From Ruminococcaceae bacterium UBA6434 (lineage in GTDB: Bacteria > Bacillota > Clostridia > Oscillospirales > Acutalibacteraceae), in the NCBI GenBank assembly GCA_002437245.1, contig DJOQ01000041.1, forward strand, positions 1 to 42,743: a stretch of 42,743 bases of DNA, given 5' to 3'. Each line of letters opens with the position of its first letter. Positions within the stretch are counted from its first letter, which is position 1. The position numbers were made by a program, and so were the translations under genes. The notes below the pieces were generated by a model. It saw only the letters and a program-made list of their open reading frames with translations, was not told the origin of the DNA and did no database searches. Of the stretch, positions 14,784 to 23,655 are shown piece by piece.

Positions 14784-17084
14784 TTATTGTGCTTTGGTTG
14801 CCTCTGCGGCATTTGTGGCCTCGGGAGCTTTTGTTGTATCTGCCGCCTTTGTTGATTCTGCCGGTTTGGTGCTGCCGTCAGTCGTCTTTTTGGTCTCGCC
14901 CTCGGCTTTATCGTCTTTCTTTCCGCCGCCGGAGCAGGAAGTGCAGTAACCCGGCATATTGCTCTTTGAGAACCAACCGGTCGCACGGCTCGAGCAGCCG
15001 CTGCTCGCAAGCAAACCTGTCTTTGTGCAATATTCCTTTTGCTCGACAATGGAAGAAAATTTAGTGAAATCTTTTGAAGCGAGTCCCTTATGAACTCTGT
15101 TCATAACTTCATCGAATATTTTACCTGCCGGGTTTCCCGAAACATAATTTGAAAGCTGCTTCGGTGTATCGCAGCCATACCAAACGGCAGCCACATAATA
15201 CGGAGTTCCTCCGCAGAACCAACGGTCCTTATCCTCGGTGGTTGTACCGGTTTTTGCATAGAGCTTCATATTGTTAAGACCGTAATTACGTGCTGTTGCT
15301 TCTCCCGCCACGTCCGTGACAACGGTTTGAAGAAGCTCATTCATAATATCCGCGGTATCCTGGGACATAATCTGATCGCCGTCGGTCTCATCATGTTGAA
15401 GATATACCATAGTGCCGCTTGAATTTGTAACCTTGTAGTAGCAATATGGGTCGTAATATTTACCGCCGTTTCCGAACGATGCGTATGCCGCCGCCATCTG
15501 AAGGGTTGACACACCCTTGCTTGTACCGCCTACGGCAAGCGATGATGCGTTCTTATCGACATCATAGAGATGGTCAAGCCTGAATTTACCGTTGGCATAC
15601 TTAAAGCTCAATTCATAGCCCATCTTTTTAAGAAGCTGCGCCGGTACTGTATTGTAAGATTTGCAAATAGCCTTTTGTACGTTTACATACGAATCTGGAG
15701 AACCCGGGTCGTTACCGTAATTGACGGGACCCACTCCGCCGTCGCTGTAATAGTGAGGAATACCGTAGTTTTTAACTCTTGTGCTCCAATAAGCGTATTT
15801 CTCTTCTATTGCCGGTGTGTAAACAGAGAGCGGTTTTATTGATGAACCGGGCTGCCTGTATGAATTAGCCGCACGGTTAAGTCCGCGGTTTTCGGTCTTT
15901 TCTCCCGCTCCGCCTATCATACCGAGTACCCTGCCGCTGTAATCCATAATAGTCATAGCCGACTGTGCGTCCGGAACATTTTTGTTATAAGACGGGAACG
16001 ATATTCTGTTTACATAAACGTTTTCGAGAATATTCTGAACATTCATATCCACAGCGGAGTAGATGCGAAGTCCGCCCGAATAAATGAGCGTAGACGCCTG
16101 CGGTTTTGTATAACCGTATTTATCCATAAGGTCTGCGATTACTTTTTGAATAACATAATCGACATAATAGCTCTGAATGGTTGTAGTGGTCTGCTGCTGA
16201 GCGCTTGTAAGGTTTTCACTCGGCACATAGCCCTCACTGTTAGTGAACACCATGGTGTAATTTATCGCTTCATCATACTGTTCTTTTGTTATCTTGCCCT
16301 GATTGAGCATATTGTCAAGACAGACCTTTTGACGTTTTTTATTTTCTTCCGGGTGTATAAGCGGATCGTATTTTGACGGAGACTGAGTTATTGCCGCCAA
16401 AGACGCACATTCCGCAAGGTTAAGATCCTGCACATTTTTCCCAAAGTATTTTTCGGACGCGGTCTGCACGCCGTAACAGCCGTGGCTCATGTAGACCGTA
16501 TTCATATACGCCTCAAGTATAGTCTGCTTAGAGGCATTTTTCTCAAGGTTCAGCGCCGATAGTATTTCATAAAATTTACGGTTTACGGTTTTACCGTTTT
16601 CGCCCGTAAGATTTTTAATAAGCTGTTGAGTAAGAGTTGAACCGCCCTGCTTAAAGTGGTATCTCACCGCCGACGATAATGTTCTGAACCAGTCAACACC
16701 GCCGTGATCGTAAAAGCGCTTATCCTCAAGTGCAATATATGCATTTGCAAGGTTTTGCGGTATAACGCTTTCATCCGGATTTTCGCTGTATGTTACCCAA
16801 ACTCGGTTCTGCTCACCGTGAAGACGCGAAAGTTCGGTTACTTCGTTATTGGAGTCATACGCATATATAATTGTAGTCTGATCCTGATTTTCCTTGTATT
16901 CCTCAAGATTTATCTTGCTGTCACCGTTTACATATGACACCATAAATATGAGAAGATACAGGCAGATAAAAATCGCGGTAAGCAAAAGGGTAAAAAGAAT
17001 CGACAACAAAACCGTTGTACCCTTGCTGCGATTTTTTCTCTTTTTAGGTACTCTTTTTGTGACTGCACGTCGCTTTTGAGCCAT
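14784..17084 (-). CDS. pbpA: Class A penicillin-binding protein (PBP1A-type transglycosylase/transpeptidase)
   Basis: A 766-residue bifunctional peptidoglycan synthase. It has a basic cytoplasmic N-terminus and one membrane span (about 25-50). The GT51 glycosyltransferase domain has catalytic Glu120 in ALEDKRFYDHGG and GGSTLTQQLIKN (147-158). The transpeptidase has the S-x-x-K motif SSIK (Ser414, Lys417), S-Y-N (476-478) and KTGTT (611-615). The C-terminal tail, rich in Thr/Ala/Lys/Glu, follows a short Cys-containing segment and resembles a wall-embedded linker. It lies immediately upstream of pyrC on the same strand. The gene symbol is generic, since the paralogue class cannot be fixed. Confidence 0.92.
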   Translation of the reverse strand: MAQKRRAVTKRVPKKRKNRSKGTTVLLSILFTLLLTAIFICLYLLIFMVSYVNGDSKINLEEYKENQDQTTIIYAYDSNNEVTELSRLHGEQNRVWVTYSENPDESVIPQNLANAYIALEDKRFYDHGGVDWFRTLSSAVRYHFKQGGSTLTQQLIKNLTGENGKTVNRKFYEILSALNLEKNASKQTILEAYMNTVYMSHGCYGVQTASEKYFGKNVQDLNLAECASLAAITQSPSKYDPLIHPEENKKRQKVCLDNMLNQGKITKEQYDEAINYTMVFTNSEGYVPSENLTSAQQQTTTTIQSYYVDYVIQKVIADLMDKYGYTKPQASTLIYSGGLRIYSAVDMNVQNILENVYVNRISFPSYNKNVPDAQSAMTIMDYSGRVLGMIGGAGEKTENRGLNRAANSYRQPGSSIKPLSVYTPAIEEKYAYWSTRVKNYGIPHYYSDGGVGPVNYGNDPGSPDSYVNVQKAICKSYNTVPAQLLKKMGYELSFKYANGKFRLDHLYDVDKNASSLAVGGTSKGVSTLQMAAAYASFGNGGKYYDPYCYYKVTNSSGTMVYLQHDETDGDQIMSQDTADIMNELLQTVVTDVAGEATARNYGLNNMKLYAKTGTTTEDKDRWFCGGTPYYVAAVWYGCDTPKQLSNYVSGNPAGKIFDEVMNRVHKGLASKDFTKFSSIVEQKEYCTKTGLLASSGCSSRATGWFSKSNMPGYCTSCSGGGKKDDKAEGETKKTTDGSTKPAESTKAADTTKAPEATNAAEATKAQ

Positions 17085-17231
17085 ATTTTAAAGTCCTCCG
17101 TTTAAAAGTTCGGATACATTATAACTATACTGTTTTATTGTAACACAAACCGATGATTATTTCATCAAAATTTTGAAAAAATATTATATTTTTCCTTGCG
17201 TTGTCAAAAATAATATACGGAAGTGAATAAA

Positions 17232-17555
17232 ATGAAAAATGCTTTACTTAAATGTATTGTCGCGTCTGTAGCGGCGCTGACTTTAATCGGCGCTGTAACC
17301 GCAGTAATTTTAAAGGCGCCAAAAAAGGGAAACAAAATTACGGAAAACGCCGAAACAACCTTAGCGGCGCTTTATACAATAACCGACTACAACGGCAAAA
17401 TAGCTTTATTTAAGCGCGGATACTCTATGCCGGTGGAAATTTTTGATGTAAACACAAATTCCCTGCCGCAGAGCGACAGGGAACTTATAATTATGGGAGT
17501 TACGGCTTATTCCGACGAAGAAGCACAAAGGCTTGTGGAGGATTACACAAGCTGA
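17232..17555 (+). CDS. Small membrane-anchored protein with a BofC C-terminal-like domain
   Basis: A 107-residue protein with an N-terminal membrane anchor (about 8-28). The extracytoplasmic part (YTITDYNGKIALFKRGY...LPQSDRELIIMGVTAYSDEEAQRLVEDYTS) resembles the BofC C-terminal domain seen in small clostridial proteins. BofC itself restrains the forespore signal for sigma-K processing in Bacillus; the role of these short homologues is not known to me. The ATG at 17232 has GGAAGTG about 6 bases upstream; an in-frame GTG at 17223 is less likely. It is divergent from the PBP gene. Its last 13 bases overlap the end of the convergent glycoside hydrolase gene. Confidence 0.65.
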   Translation: MKNALLKCIVASVAALTLIGAVTAVILKAPKKGNKITENAETTLAALYTITDYNGKIALFKRGYSMPVEIFDVNTNSLPQSDRELIIMGVTAYSDEEAQRLVEDYTS

Positions 17556-20245
17556 ATTCCGATTTTTACGTGCTTTTTGTCCGATGGAATTTTAATTTCA
17601 ATCGTTCCCTTGCTACGCTCGGTAAAATCGGCTTTTTCTCCGTCAACGGTTACCGTATAATCGTTTTTATCGTTCATAACGACAAGCATTACGCTGTCTT
17701 TACAGTTATAATGCGAAACGTCTGCGGAGAAGCGCGAAAAGTCATCAGTGAAGCTGTAATTTTCGCAAAAGCTGTCAAATCCGAGATTAAACGTACCTGC
17801 TTTAAAGTACGCCGAAGCCCAAATGTTTACGGGAGCGGACAGACCGCCGAAGTTGTGGAACCATCCTCCCCTGCCCGTAGTTATGGAAAGCATCTCAAAA
17901 GTATAGTACGAATACTCCACCTCGCGTTTCCACGAATCAAGCGCAACCTTTGCGATTTTGTATGCAAAATCCGCCTCGCCTATATCGAGCATGGTTTTCC
18001 AGACAAACCATTGATGCGAAAACCATACGTTTCCGTTCCAATAACCGTTAGTGGCATAATAGCCGGCTTTCATATTAACGGCACTTATACCGACTTTGCT
18101 CATCATCTCATCTTCGCTTTCAAGATGAGACAGAAGCTTATTTGTCTGCTCGTCCGTAGTTATGCCGGCTATAAGAGGATATATTCCGTCCATGGTCTTA
18201 TTCATATTCTCGCCCGACTCAGAGCGCAGCTGTTCTTTTGCTTCGCCGTTTTCATCGTGAATTACATATGAGTAATACCCAGCCTCATCATCCCACGCAT
18301 ATTTCTGAAGCCCATACGATATTCTCTTTATATCTTCCGAATAGGCTTTTACATCTTCGGCTTTACCGAGATGTTCAGCTATTACGGAGAGAAGCTTTGC
18401 CGTTCTTACAACTTGCGAAGAAGAAATACACGGTGCGGTTTTTAGCTGTAAGTTATTTTTATACATCAAAACCTGCGGCGGAAGATCGTCCATTCCGGAG
18501 CAATTGTAAAAATATTCAAATGTGGTTGTAAGACCGCTCTTAAATTTTGCGGTAGTTGAGCCGTTTATCTTACCGGCAAGAAAATCATAGAACATTTTTG
18601 CACGGTCGTAGTATTTATACAGTTCGGTTTTATCCGACGCTTTTTGAAGCATCTCATAGTATTGATAAAGGTGAACGGGTACGGGAGAACCGTGCAGTAA
18701 AAACGCATAGTCTTTATTATCCTTATCACTCAAATACAAATCGAGAATATAATCCGCTGTTTTCGGCGAAAATTCAAGCATATCAAGACCTATAAAGCCG
18801 GAATCCCAAGTATAAAAAGAATCCCACCTCTTGCCCGGAGTGTGATGTATAACATATTCTCCGTGATGATAAAGCGGATAAACGGTATTTTGAAACATTG
18901 CGGCTCTCAAAAGGCGGTTTGAAAACTCATATTTTTTACCGCTGTCATTATAGCTGAGACTTTCAACCGAACCGGACGCCGATAAATAAAGCTTTTCATA
19001 ATCTTCGGGCGTACCGTATTCTGTGCCGCCGTACGAAATAACCGCATATTCCGTATGGCTTTTTCCGGGCTCTATGTAAAGAGTGTGAACAAGGGTGTTT
19101 TGATAATATCCCTCATCGCTGTGCTTCCAACTGAATTCACCCGAAAAAGTTTCCATCATATTGTCAAAGCTTTTATCCGGTTGAGATATGCGAGGAGTCG
19201 GGACGTCCTCAAGGCAGCCTGAGGGTATGCTGCGAAGTCTTGTTTCATCATTAAATGTTCTTAAAACAAAAGGCTTTTCAACGCCCTCATATTTTATCTC
19301 AACGGTTTTACCGCAGATTTCGTCGCGAACTTTGACTTCGGGCACAAAATTATTTTTTTTCGCTTTGACGATTATTTTATCGACTTCGTCTTTTTCACAT
19401 ATTGCAAAGAAATCAAATTCCATGCCGCCTTCGCCCTCGGAAACGAGAACGAGCGTATAGTCCCCTTTATCCACATTGCCTATGGGCACCGTAATTTCGC
19501 CCATATTCTCTGCCGACGGGAAAATAACCCTTTTGCCGTTCACGGTAAAGGAGGAGGCTTTATCTTCCGCAGTACGGTATCTTATATACAAAGCGGCGTC
19601 GGAAAAGCTGTAATTGTTTCTTATTTCATATACGATTTTGTCGCCTTTTTCTTCGCCGAGACGCGGATATTTCGGTAATATGTAGCGATTATCATCCCTA
19701 TCGCCGAGACCTCTGTGCGAAGTGAAACGATCGTCAAAAAATTCGCCCTTATGCATGGCGTCCATAGTCTCGTTATCCCACGGACGGCTTGTTTTGTATG
19801 TAAACTCGCTGTAATCGAGCGCGTCAAACTTAATTGATTTATTCGGAAGCGAAATCTTGTATGAGGTCGGGAAAGGAAATTGAATTGAAGAGAAGTAATT
19901 GACAAGGCAATTCTGCATAAGTTCCGAATTGTTGAAAATTTCGGTTCTGACAAGTACACTCTCATCGCTGAGCCTTGTAAAAGAAACGTCGGAGTAAATA
20001 ACGTCTTTCCACTCAAGGTCCTGTCTGTAAGAATAAAACGAATAGTCGCTTTTCGCGTCCCACGGATGCACTCCCACGGGTATAGTCACATTCGGAGCCT
20101 TTGCATCGGTATTTGAAACAGCGGGAAGTGATATTAAATCAAACCGGACGCCTTTTTCGGTTTCGTGCTCGGTTACTCTTGATACACCGCTGTACTTTTT
20201 TGAATACGGTCCCCATTTAGGCATTACTTCTGACATTTTGCTCAT
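17543..20245 (-). CDS. Cytoplasmic glycoside hydrolase of the clan GH-G / GH63-like (alpha/alpha)6 barrel type
   Basis: A 900-residue protein without signal peptide. Residues 1-440 are beta-rich and look like N-terminal sandwich domains. From about 465 to 830 an (alpha/alpha)6 barrel is suggested by KRWDSFYTWDSGFIGLDML (about 470-490, with the candidate general-acid Asp), MDGIYPLIAG, GYWNGNVWFSHQWFVWKTML (about 735, the YWxGxxW landmark of GH63/trehalase-like enzymes) and YSYYTFEML (candidate base Glu). A short beta module ends the protein. The substrate is probably an alpha-glucoside or alpha-mannoside taken into the cell, but this cannot be resolved. Several Met codons cluster at the start, so the exact start is uncertain. 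Confidence 0.7.
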   Translation of the reverse strand: MSKMSEVMPKWGPYSKKYSGVSRVTEHETEKGVRFDLISLPAVSNTDAKAPNVTIPVGVHPWDAKSDYSFYSYRQDLEWKDVIYSDVSFTRLSDESVLVRTEIFNNSELMQNCLVNYFSSIQFPFPTSYKISLPNKSIKFDALDYSEFTYKTSRPWDNETMDAMHKGEFFDDRFTSHRGLGDRDDNRYILPKYPRLGEEKGDKIVYEIRNNYSFSDAALYIRYRTAEDKASSFTVNGKRVIFPSAENMGEITVPIGNVDKGDYTLVLVSEGEGGMEFDFFAICEKDEVDKIIVKAKKNNFVPEVKVRDEICGKTVEIKYEGVEKPFVLRTFNDETRLRSIPSGCLEDVPTPRISQPDKSFDNMMETFSGEFSWKHSDEGYYQNTLVHTLYIEPGKSHTEYAVISYGGTEYGTPEDYEKLYLSASGSVESLSYNDSGKKYEFSNRLLRAAMFQNTVYPLYHHGEYVIHHTPGKRWDSFYTWDSGFIGLDMLEFSPKTADYILDLYLSDKDNKDYAFLLHGSPVPVHLYQYYEMLQKASDKTELYKYYDRAKMFYDFLAGKINGSTTAKFKSGLTTTFEYFYNCSGMDDLPPQVLMYKNNLQLKTAPCISSSQVVRTAKLLSVIAEHLGKAEDVKAYSEDIKRISYGLQKYAWDDEAGYYSYVIHDENGEAKEQLRSESGENMNKTMDGIYPLIAGITTDEQTNKLLSHLESEDEMMSKVGISAVNMKAGYYATNGYWNGNVWFSHQWFVWKTMLDIGEADFAYKIAKVALDSWKREVEYSYYTFEMLSITTGRGGWFHNFGGLSAPVNIWASAYFKAGTFNLGFDSFCENYSFTDDFSRFSADVSHYNCKDSVMLVVMNDKNDYTVTVDGEKADFTERSKGTIEIKIPSDKKHVKIGIQLV

Positions 20246-20357
20246 AATTCTTACATAGCCTTTCCTGTTACAAAATAAAAAAACAATAGCGGCAAATATT
20301 ACGGGTCTGCCGAAAATACGCAGTTATTGTAGCAGAAAACAGACTCCGATTCAAGAA

Positions 20358-20394
20358 AAAGAAGCCGCAAAAGCATAGTTTCTGCGGCCTCTTT
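20358..20394 (-). terminator. Intrinsic terminator at the end of the allose operon
   Basis: A 12-bp stem (AAAGAGGCCGCA/TGCGGCTTCTTT with one G-U pair) is followed by TTTCTTG on the minus strand, 20 bases after the rpiB stop. Confidence 0.75.
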
Positions 20395-20414
20395 CGGTTT
20401 TAAAAAATTAAAAC

Positions 20415-20867
20415 TTATTTATTTTTCTGTTTTTCTTCAATGTCGGCTATCATTTGCACACGACGGGCGTGCCTGCCGCCCTCATAAACACCGGAAAGCC
20501 AAGTATCGACTATCATAAGCGCAAGGTCAAGCCCGACAACCCTTGCTCCGAAAGCCAAAATATTGGTATCGTTATGCTGTCTTGACAAAAGTGCCGAATA
20601 CGGTTCGCTGCAAACCACCGCTCTGATTCCGTTTACTTTGTTTGCGGCAAGAGAAATACCGACGCCGGTGCCGCATATAAGTATGCCCTTGTCATATTCT
20701 TTTGACGCTACAGCATTTGCCACGGCTTCGCCGTAAATCGGGTAGTCGGTACGTTCGGTGCTGTTTGTTCCGAAGTCTTTTACCTCTATGCCCTTTTCCT
20801 TTAGGTGCTCTATAACTTTGCCTTTGAGTTCAAAGCCTACATGGTCGCTGCCTATTGCTATTTTCAT
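20415..20867 (-). CDS. rpiB: Ribose-5-phosphate / allose-6-phosphate isomerase B
   Basis: A 150-residue isomerase of the RpiB/LacAB family. It interconverts ribose-5-P and ribulose-5-P, and in allose pathways allose-6-P and allulose-6-P. Motifs: IAIGSDHVGFELK at the start, ICGTGVGISLAANKVNGIRA with the catalytic Cys (near 66), and SRQHNDTNILAFGARVVG. I chose the ATG at 20867, preceded by AAAGAGGTC, because the upstream extension is not family-like. It is the last gene of the allose operon, separated from alsB by a stem-loop. Its position argues for the allose-6-phosphate role. Confidence 0.92.
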   Translation of the reverse strand: MKIAIGSDHVGFELKGKVIEHLKEKGIEVKDFGTNSTERTDYPIYGEAVANAVASKEYDKGILICGTGVGISLAANKVNGIRAVVCSEPYSALLSRQHNDTNILAFGARVVGLDLALMIVDTWLSGVYEGGRHARRVQMIADIEEKQKNK

Positions 20868-20903
20868 TTTAAGACCTCTTTCTTTTTCCGTTATACAGCT
20901 CGA

Positions 20904-20925
20904 CAGCACCGAATAATCGGTGCTG
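20904..20925 (-). other. Stem-loop between alsB and rpiB
   Basis: A perfect 9-bp stem (CAGCACCGA/TCGGTGCTG) with a 4-base loop sits in the gap between the binding-protein gene and rpiB. No T run follows, so it is not a standard terminator. Such hairpins after binding-protein genes often protect the upstream mRNA; that role is inferred here. Confidence 0.6.
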
Positions 20926-20983
20926 CCTAAGCTTGGGAGTTTGGGAGTTGTGTTTATCTGAAAACGGATGGAAAAAACACTTC

Positions 20984-21976
20984 TCAGCTGTCTTTGGTAA
21001 CTATATACGAATCAACCGGAATCGTTTCGGGAGTGGCGTTAACATCAATCGCCTTTCCTGCTTTTACGGTTTCAACCATAGTTTTGAGCGATACAGCACC
21101 GATTCCTGCCGAGTCCTGAGCAACCGTTGCGGAAAGCTCACCTGCTTTAACGCTGTCTATGGCTTCGGCTGCGCCGTCTGTGCCGACTACCATTATCTGA
21201 CCGAGCTTATTGGCATTTTTAACCGCCTGCAAAGCGCCGAGAGCCATGGTATCGTTGCAGCAATAAATTGCTTTAAGGTTCGGATATTTCTGAATCATTG
21301 AAGCCGCAGTATCAAGAGCCTTTTGTCTGTCCCAATCGGCAGGCTGAGAGGCAACAAGCTTAAATGCGCTGTTTGAAGTAAATGCGTTTGTTGCGCCGGT
21401 CTTTCTGTATTCACCGGAAGCGTTGCCTGCTTTACCTTCAATTATTGCAACCTCGCCACCGTCTTTTAACTGTTCCATTATATAATTAGCGCCCTTTTCA
21501 CCGACCTTTTCATTATCGGTTGTAGCAAAAGCTATAACGCTTCCGCCGGCATTTTTGAGGGTATCCATATCGATTTTTTCATCAATATTCATTACATAAA
21601 TGCCCTTTTTATTCGCCTCAACTATACCGTTTATAAGGTTAGTCGGAGAAATCGGTGCAACGCCTATGGCTTTGTAACCCTTTGAGATGCAGTTTTCAAG
21701 AATTTTAAGCTGACCCTCGGTATCATCCTCAGACTGTGCAGCGAAGACATCAACCGTTACGCCGAGTTCTTTTGCCTCTTTCTCGATTCCGGCTTTCATA
21801 TTCGCCCAGAAGTCGTTTGAAAGCGGTTTAAGGATAATTGCGTACTCTGCGGTTCCCGACGAAGTGCCCGAGCCGCCGGTCGTCGCTTTGTCGTCGGTCT
21901 TGCTTCCGCAGCCCGCGAAAACAATGCCGATAACTACCGTTAATGCAAGAACGATACTTAAAATTTTTCTTTTCAT
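20984..21976 (-). CDS. alsB: D-allose ABC transporter substrate-binding lipoprotein
   Basis: A 330-residue periplasmic-binding-protein-type lipoprotein. It has an N-terminal signal with a lipobox-like FAGC (Cys22) and a short acidic linker. The mature part strongly resembles E. coli AlsB: YAIILKPLSNDFWANMKAGI, NIDEKIDMDTLKNAGG, EVAIIEGKAGNASGEYR, LVASQPADWDRQKALD, AIYCCNDTMALGALQAV and VVGTDGAAEAIDSVKAGE. These include the aromatic and Asn/Asp/Arg residues of the sugar pocket. It would deliver D-allose to AlsC/AlsA. Unusually, the gene lies near the end of the operon, after the enzymes; in E. coli it comes first. Confidence 0.9.
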   Translation of the reverse strand: MKRKILSIVLALTVVIGIVFAGCGSKTDDKATTGGSGTSSGTAEYAIILKPLSNDFWANMKAGIEKEAKELGVTVDVFAAQSEDDTEGQLKILENCISKGYKAIGVAPISPTNLINGIVEANKKGIYVMNIDEKIDMDTLKNAGGSVIAFATTDNEKVGEKGANYIMEQLKDGGEVAIIEGKAGNASGEYRKTGATNAFTSNSAFKLVASQPADWDRQKALDTAASMIQKYPNLKAIYCCNDTMALGALQAVKNANKLGQIMVVGTDGAAEAIDSVKAGELSATVAQDSAGIGAVSLKTMVETVKAGKAIDVNATPETIPVDSYIVTKDS

Positions 21977-22023
21977 AATTTAATTCCTCTCTCTTTTAAT
22001 ACTTATTTTTTCAGCAGCCGAAG

Positions 22024-22923
22024 CTACTGTTTAAGCTGATGCCATGCGAAGTCTCCGCTTCCGTAAACTCCGCTCTGCTGTGTGTGCTCCGAAAATAATA
22101 TTCTCAAATTTTTTTCCGGATACGGTTTCCTTGTATGGAAGTGCACCGAATCTATCAGAATATTTTTCGGAAAATCTTTCATATATACCACTCCGCCGGC
22201 GATTATGATGTAATCGGGGTCAAGTATGTTGACTTCGGTAGCTATGGGAATTGCGAGGTCTTTAACATACTTGATTATTCTCGGGTCGTCACCGTGTTCG
22301 GAAAAGACGTTTTTAATATCGGTTTCCGGGAAAAACTCCGCGGTTATCTTTTCAAGATATTTACCCGAACAAATAACTTCGCTGCAGCCGACGTTTCCGC
22401 ACGTGCACTTTTCTTCGATATTCGGAAAAGGTATATGCCCAAGCTCGCCTGCCGCTCCGTTGCGACCGCAATAAAAACCGCCGTTTAAATAGATGGCGTT
22501 TCCGAAACCTGTTCCTATATAAAATCCGAGAACGTTTGCATCTTTGGGAAGCCCCAATGTAACAATATCGTTTTGAAGAAGAAAATTTACATCGCGGTCA
22601 ACATATACGGGTACGCCGAGTTTTTCGCTGAGCGTATCCCCGAACGGGATATTGTCGAATCCCTTGAGGTTCGGAGTGGATATAACGGTCTTTTTATCCT
22701 TACTGACCATTGACGGCAAGCCTATTGCCACCGCTTTTACAGAATTCGCGGCATTATGTCTTTTTACATAATCCGAAATGTTAAGATACAGGGTATTGAT
22801 TACGTCGCCCTCATCAAAAATTCTGCTCGAATTCTTTTCAAAGTTGATAATTTCACCGTCACGACTGACCATTCCGATACGGAAATTTGTACCGCCGATA
22901 TCTATGCCGATTGTAAAATCCAA
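22024..22923 (-). CDS. alsK: D-allose kinase (ROK family)
   Basis: A 299-residue ROK sugar kinase making D-allose-6-phosphate. The ATP loop GIDIGGTNFRIG is at the N-terminus. VSKDKKTVISTPNLKGF and a catalytic DRDVN resemble E. coli AlsK (VSKDKRTIISTPNL, SRDVN). The sugar motif is AAGELGHIPF and the ROK zinc site is CTCGNVGCSEVICSG. The C-terminal RKPYPEKNLRI also resembles AlsK. The AlsK identity, rather than glucokinase, rests on these stretches and on alsE and alsB as neighbours. The gap to alsE is 27 bases. Confidence 0.88.
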   Translation of the reverse strand: MDFTIGIDIGGTNFRIGMVSRDGEIINFEKNSSRIFDEGDVINTLYLNISDYVKRHNAANSVKAVAIGLPSMVSKDKKTVISTPNLKGFDNIPFGDTLSEKLGVPVYVDRDVNFLLQNDIVTLGLPKDANVLGFYIGTGFGNAIYLNGGFYCGRNGAAGELGHIPFPNIEEKCTCGNVGCSEVICSGKYLEKITAEFFPETDIKNVFSEHGDDPRIIKYVKDLAIPIATEVNILDPDYIIIAGGVVYMKDFPKNILIDSVHFHTRKPYPEKNLRILFSEHTQQSGVYGSGDFAWHQLKQ

Positions 22924-22950
22924 CGGTCGGTCACCTCCTTTAAACGTATT

Positions 22951-23628
22951 TTATATGCCCGTTGCCGTACGGAACTCCTCTCTCATTATATCCCAAGCTT
23001 TTTTTAGGTCCTTGTCTTTTGAAAAAAGTCCCGACGAGCCTACTATAAAGACCTCTGCCCCGGCTTTGTAAAGCTCACCGAATGTCTTTTGATTGCATGA
23101 GCCGTCTATCTCTATCAAAAACTTGTAGCCGTATTTTTCTTTCAGCTCTTTTGCCTCTCTGATTTTGCCGAGCATTTCTTTTATAAAAGGCTGACCGGCA
23201 AATCCAGGATCCACCGTCATAATGGTAAGCTTATCTATGCGATCAATATATTCTCTGATATACGAGAGCGGCGTTGCCGGATTTAAAACCACGCCTTTTT
23301 TGCATCCCAAGGCTTCTATTTTATTCATAATACGGAAAGCGTCCGTATTTATAGTTTCGGCATGCGGACTAATATAACCTGCACCGTTTTTTGCAAGCAC
23401 ATCAATATAATCATCGGGATCGGTTACCATAAGGTGACAGTCGATAGGCTTTTTTGCGATTGTCGAAAACACCTTTACAAAATCCGGAGATAAAGTAATG
23501 TTTTTCACGAAATGCCCGTCCATTATATCGACATGATAGAGGTCGCATCGCTCATTTAATATTTCTGCCTGATTCTTAATGTCAAGAAGATCCATGCACA
23601 TGAGCGATGGGTTAAACATAGGTTCCAT
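22951..23628 (-). CDS. alsE: D-allulose-6-phosphate 3-epimerase
   Basis: A 225-residue ribulose-phosphate-3-epimerase-family TIM barrel. It converts allulose-6-phosphate to fructose-6-phosphate, the last step of allose catabolism. Stretches NPSLMCMDLL, VDIMDGHFVKNITLSPDFV, DCHLMVTDPDDYI, TVDPGFAGQPFI and EIDGSCNQKTF...VFIVGSSGLF contain the metal-binding His/Asp residues and match E. coli AlsE more closely than Rpe (SLMCMDLL and GSCNQ are AlsE-like). AAGGAGG lies 8 bases before the ATG. Confidence 0.9.
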   Translation of the reverse strand: MEPMFNPSLMCMDLLDIKNQAEILNERCDLYHVDIMDGHFVKNITLSPDFVKVFSTIAKKPIDCHLMVTDPDDYIDVLAKNGAGYISPHAETINTDAFRIMNKIEALGCKKGVVLNPATPLSYIREYIDRIDKLTIMTVDPGFAGQPFIKEMLGKIREAKELKEKYGYKFLIEIDGSCNQKTFGELYKAGAEVFIVGSSGLFSKDKDLKKAWDIMREEFRTATGI

Positions 23629-23655
23629 AAAAAATACCTCCTTTAAGCTGCACTG

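Noticed and set aside
20933..20948. Tandem TTGGGAGT TTGGGAGT as a regulatory repeat
   Set aside because: Two copies of an 8-mer in a short intergenic gap, with no further copies; not enough to support a function.
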